From positions 118,642 to 182,641 of the forward strand of contig JBNKVM010000082.1 in assembly GCA_050299175.1 (NCBI GenBank): a stretch of DNA of 64,000 nucleotides, in the 5' to 3' direction. Shown piece after piece: positions 61,616-64,000 of this stretch. The stretch's first letter is position 1, and each line of letters opens with the position of its first letter. Source of the DNA: JAPHTQ01 sp050299175 (GTDB lineage: Bacteria; Pseudomonadota; Gammaproteobacteria; Thiohalomonadales; Thiohalomonadaceae). The notes under the pieces were generated by a model that saw only the letters and a list, made by a program, of their open reading frames with translations, was not told where the DNA came from and did no database searches. A program made the position numbers and the translations under genes.

Positions 61616-63040
61616 ATGATGCTCATCCCCATCCACAGCCGGATCGACTGGAAGCGTCCACCGTTAGTGACGTTGTTTCTGATCGTGCTCAATGTCTTGA
61701 TCTTCGTGTCCTTCCAGCTGGATGACGATGATCAGGTAATGACTGCGTTGGAGTATTACCAGAAATCGAAGTTGGCAGAGGTCGAGCTGGAGCCAGCCCT
61801 CACTTATGCACAAGAGCATGGCCGTTATGATTTGACTGGCGCACTCTACGGCGCGAATGCAAAGGATTTCCCCTATTGGGTAATGCGGTTGCAGACCGAT
61901 TACGCTTTCATAAATGCATTACGTAATGATGAAGTCATTACAACGGACGATCCCAATTACGAACAATGGAAGGAAAAACGGAAGAAGTTTGACGAGTTGT
62001 ATGAGTCAATAACCTTTGTCGAATATGGTCTGCGTACAGCCAAGCCTACTGTGGTGACACTGTTTAGTCACATGTTTCTGCATGCGGGGTTTGGCCATCT
62101 TTTCGGCAATATGATCTTTTTGTTGGCGGTGGGCTTTCTGGTGGAAGCGACCATGGATCGAAAAAGTTATCTTGTGCTCTACCTTCTCGCCGGGTTGGGT
62201 TCGGCCGTTTTCGATATCCTGATTAGTGGCAATGCATTAATGCCAGGAATCGGTGCCTCGGGTGCGATCGCTGGGTTAATGGGAGCTTATACCGTCCTCT
62301 ATGGAATGACTCGGATCCGTTTCTTCTATTTCATCGGTGTCTATTTTGACTACGTCACGATGCCCGCGCTGGTGTTGTTACCGCTCTGGCTGGGTAACGA
62401 AGTGGTGCAGCAGCTGATGTACGGCAATAGCGGAATTAACTTTCTGGCCCATATCGGTGGTCTGATTAGTGGCGCACTACTGGCTTTCCTGGTTAGGAGC
62501 TATCTGCCAAGTTACAGCCTGGAGTTTATCGAAACAGAGAAACAGCAGGAGCAGGATAGTCAGGACCTGGCAAAGGTGCGCAGCTTAATGGCAGAGTTCC
62601 ATCCCGAGTCAGCGTTACCAATATTGCGCAAGCTCTACAGTCGTGACCCCCAAAATCGTGAAGTTTTGGCACGTTACTATGAGTGCAGCCGCATCAATCC
62701 AGCCAGCGATGAGTACCATGCAATGGCCCATGCAATCTTCTCTCTGCGGGATAACGATGTGGCGACCAATCTTCTGGTGCGTGAGACCTTCAATGAGTAT
62801 CTGCGCCTGGCACGACCGCGCACCCGAATGGGAGCATCACTGATTTGCGCCTTGGCAAAACGTTTTGTACGGCAAAAGGACAGTGTTGAAGCTGAGCGGT
62901 TGGTTCATATCATCGTCGCGAAGAATGTTGCCTGTCCGGATCGAGAGTTGCTGGTGAAAAATTACATCCGACTACTCGAAGAGCAGGGGCGTGAGAAGGA
63001 GTGTGAGCGACTGGTTAAATTGTTGCCAGCCGAAGGCTAG
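61616..63040 (+). CDS. rhomboid intramembrane serine protease with C-terminal helical domain
   Basis: 474 residues. A rhomboid core of six TMs (about 20-305) with HMFLHAGFGHLFGNMIF, the catalytic serine in GIGASGAIAGLMG and catalytic His in INFLAHIGGLISG. A long soluble insert (about 40-140) sits after TM1, and the C-terminal 160 residues are charged helical repeats of TPR-like character. It cleaves membrane proteins. ATG ATG start at 61616/61619. The stop codon CTAG region is shared with the convergent gene. Confidence 0.9.
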   Translation: MMLIPIHSRIDWKRPPLVTLFLIVLNVLIFVSFQLDDDDQVMTALEYYQKSKLAEVELEPALTYAQEHGRYDLTGALYGANAKDFPYWVMRLQTDYAFINALRNDEVITTDDPNYEQWKEKRKKFDELYESITFVEYGLRTAKPTVVTLFSHMFLHAGFGHLFGNMIFLLAVGFLVEATMDRKSYLVLYLLAGLGSAVFDILISGNALMPGIGASGAIAGLMGAYTVLYGMTRIRFFYFIGVYFDYVTMPALVLLPLWLGNEVVQQLMYGNSGINFLAHIGGLISGALLAFLVRSYLPSYSLEFIETEKQQEQDSQDLAKVRSLMAEFHPESALPILRKLYSRDPQNREVLARYYECSRINPASDEYHAMAHAIFSLRDNDVATNLLVRETFNEYLRLARPRTRMGASLICALAKRFVRQKDSVEAERLVHIIVAKNVACPDRELLVKNYIRLLEEQGREKECERLVKLLPAEG

Positions 63041-64000
63041 CTCGCCGGGGACGCACCCGATAACTGTGCCAGGAGGCCCATGTACTGGCTGACCTGGGGG
63101 TGTAGAGTATGGTTGGGGAAATTCTTCAGGAGATATTGTAAAGCCTGTTGTGCCAGATCGTCGCGCTGTAACTCCTCACTCAGAATTTTCGCCATCTCCA
63201 GATAGACCTCTGGTGTGTGCGGATTGTTGGCGAAGCGCTTATGGAAGCCCTGGGCCAACTGCACCGCCTGCTTCGATGCTCTGCGACGACGTAGTTCCTG
63301 CATGACAGGTAAGTAACAGGCAGCAGATTCAGGCTGGAACGGCTGTCCCATTTGCTGACAGTCCAGATAGATGGCGGCAGCACCGGCAAAGCGATTGGCC
63401 TGGCAGAGCAGGCTAAAGTAGTGTGGTGCAAAACGGGACAGGTTATCGAGCTGGCCGTTGCTTTTGAGATAGACGTAGATACGGCGCTTTAACTCCATAT
63501 CCTCTGGATGCTCTTCCATCAACGACGCCATCTCCGCAACTGCGGCGGCTACATTTCCTTCGGCAATAAATCTTTCCAGCAGCGGTGAAGTGACCTGACT
63601 GTTTTTAAGCGGTATATCTCCGCCTTCATCATGTAGTACTTCAGGAGCTTGCATACCCAGCGCTTCGTGGTATTGCAGCACCACATATCCCATGAGATGA
63701 AAGCCAACCATCATGAAGTAGGTGCTGATAGCTATCCACAGTGGTACGACTAATGGGTCGGGAAGAAAGGGTGCAACAAAGTAGGCAAACTCACCCTCGA
63801 CTGAACTGAACATAAAGAGAAAGAACACCATGATCAAATAGGGCCAGCCAATGCGGAAGGCGATACTGAACCAGTTAACCGGATTCAGGGCATAGCCGAG
63901 CTCTTCGGTCACCATCATGGCGATGATGAGCGCTGGGGGCAGAAAGGAGGTGATAAAGATAACGCCAAGAGCAAGGAACTCATTTAGTGACGAGACAAGC
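63037..64000 (-). CDS. multi-pass membrane protein with C-terminal helical/TPR-like region (5' end outside window)
   Basis: The frame stays open on the minus strand to the end of the window, so the start lies beyond 64000; the first ATG inside (63918) is internal. The visible part has three TMs (LALGVIFITSFLPPALIIAMMV, WPYLIMVFFLFMFSSV, VVPLWIAISTYFMMVGFHLMGYVVL), then about 190 residues of helical repeats including SPLLERFIAEGNVAAAVAEMASLMEEHPEDMELKRRIY. It resembles DUF4013-like membrane proteins with TPR tails. The stop overlaps the rhomboid stop by four bases (CTAG). Confidence 0.6.
   Translation of the reverse strand, partial: LVSSLNEFLALGVIFITSFLPPALIIAMMVTEELGYALNPVNWFSIAFRIGWPYLIMVFFLFMFSSVEGEFAYFVAPFLPDPLVVPLWIAISTYFMMVGFHLMGYVVLQYHEALGMQAPEVLHDEGGDIPLKNSQVTSPLLERFIAEGNVAAAVAEMASLMEEHPEDMELKRRIYVYLKSNGQLDNLSRFAPHYFSLLCQANRFAGAAAIYLDCQQMGQPFQPESAACYLPVMQELRRRRASKQAVQLAQGFHKRFANNPHTPEVYLEMAKILSEELQRDDLAQQALQYLLKNFPNHTLHPQVSQYMGLLAQLSGASPAS

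Overview
The window reads as chromosomal DNA of a gammaproteobacterium, probably a Chromatiales-like sulfur-metabolising and diazotrophic lineage. This is inference from gene content: a polA / sRNA / engB / cytochrome c5 / cytochrome c4 / ResB / CcsA / DsbA block (System II cytochrome c maturation), a DsrC/TusE-family protein, the nitrogenase-protecting protein CowN, NnrS, LeuA of the long type, and many c-di-GMP enzymes. No rRNA or CRISPR array is visible. One tRNA (Arg, CCG) is present.

Layout. 0-8 kb: a truncated kinase-like ATPase, an SCP2-like protein, two unlisted small membrane proteins, then a CpxP/Spy protein divergent from a CpxR-CpxA-like pair that runs into a MacA/MacB-type efflux operon; an Lrp regulator closes it. 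8-18 kb: ABC-F ATPase behind a possible leader ORF, leuA, a run of small membrane and conserved proteins, murI-nnrS and a UDG-like protein. 18-30 kb: an OprC/NosA-like TonB receptor, DUF924, LEA-type lipoprotein, MazG-like, a cysteine-less DsrC-like protein, a ROK sugar kinase, a GGDEF-EAL protein, an SLC13 permease and a pyrimidine-dimer glycosylase.

30-38.5 kb is the accessory and most interesting part. It holds a GGDEF gene broken by an in-frame TAG, cowN preceded by a CooA-type heme/CO sensor gene with a perfect TGTCG-N6-CGACA site between them, a second TAG-broken small gene, a Fe-S protein behind a sigma-54/NifA-type promoter, and a small chromosomal integron. The integron has an intI whose catalytic HxxR arginine is Cys, a putative attI, one AT-rich lipoprotein cassette and a well-formed attC.

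38.5-64 kb is more conserved: a TRAP transporter, a DnaA-box intergenic region, thrB, DUF2782, LOG protein and polA. A predicted multi-hairpin sRNA lies in the position of Spot 42/ErsA, with an RpoE-like promoter. Then follow engB, cytochromes, the ResB-CcsA maturation pair, DsbA, a catabolic-type acetolactate synthase, two diguanylate cyclases, a CDF metal exporter, tRNA-Arg, a lipoprotein cytochrome c5, DUF2189, a rhomboid protease and a truncated membrane/TPR-like protein. A family of palindromic intergenic repeats recurs between 41.8 and 53.3 kb.

Functional threads: envelope stress (Cpx, RpoE-like promoter, DsbA), cytochrome c biogenesis and electron transfer, CO/N2-fixation control, and c-di-GMP signalling.
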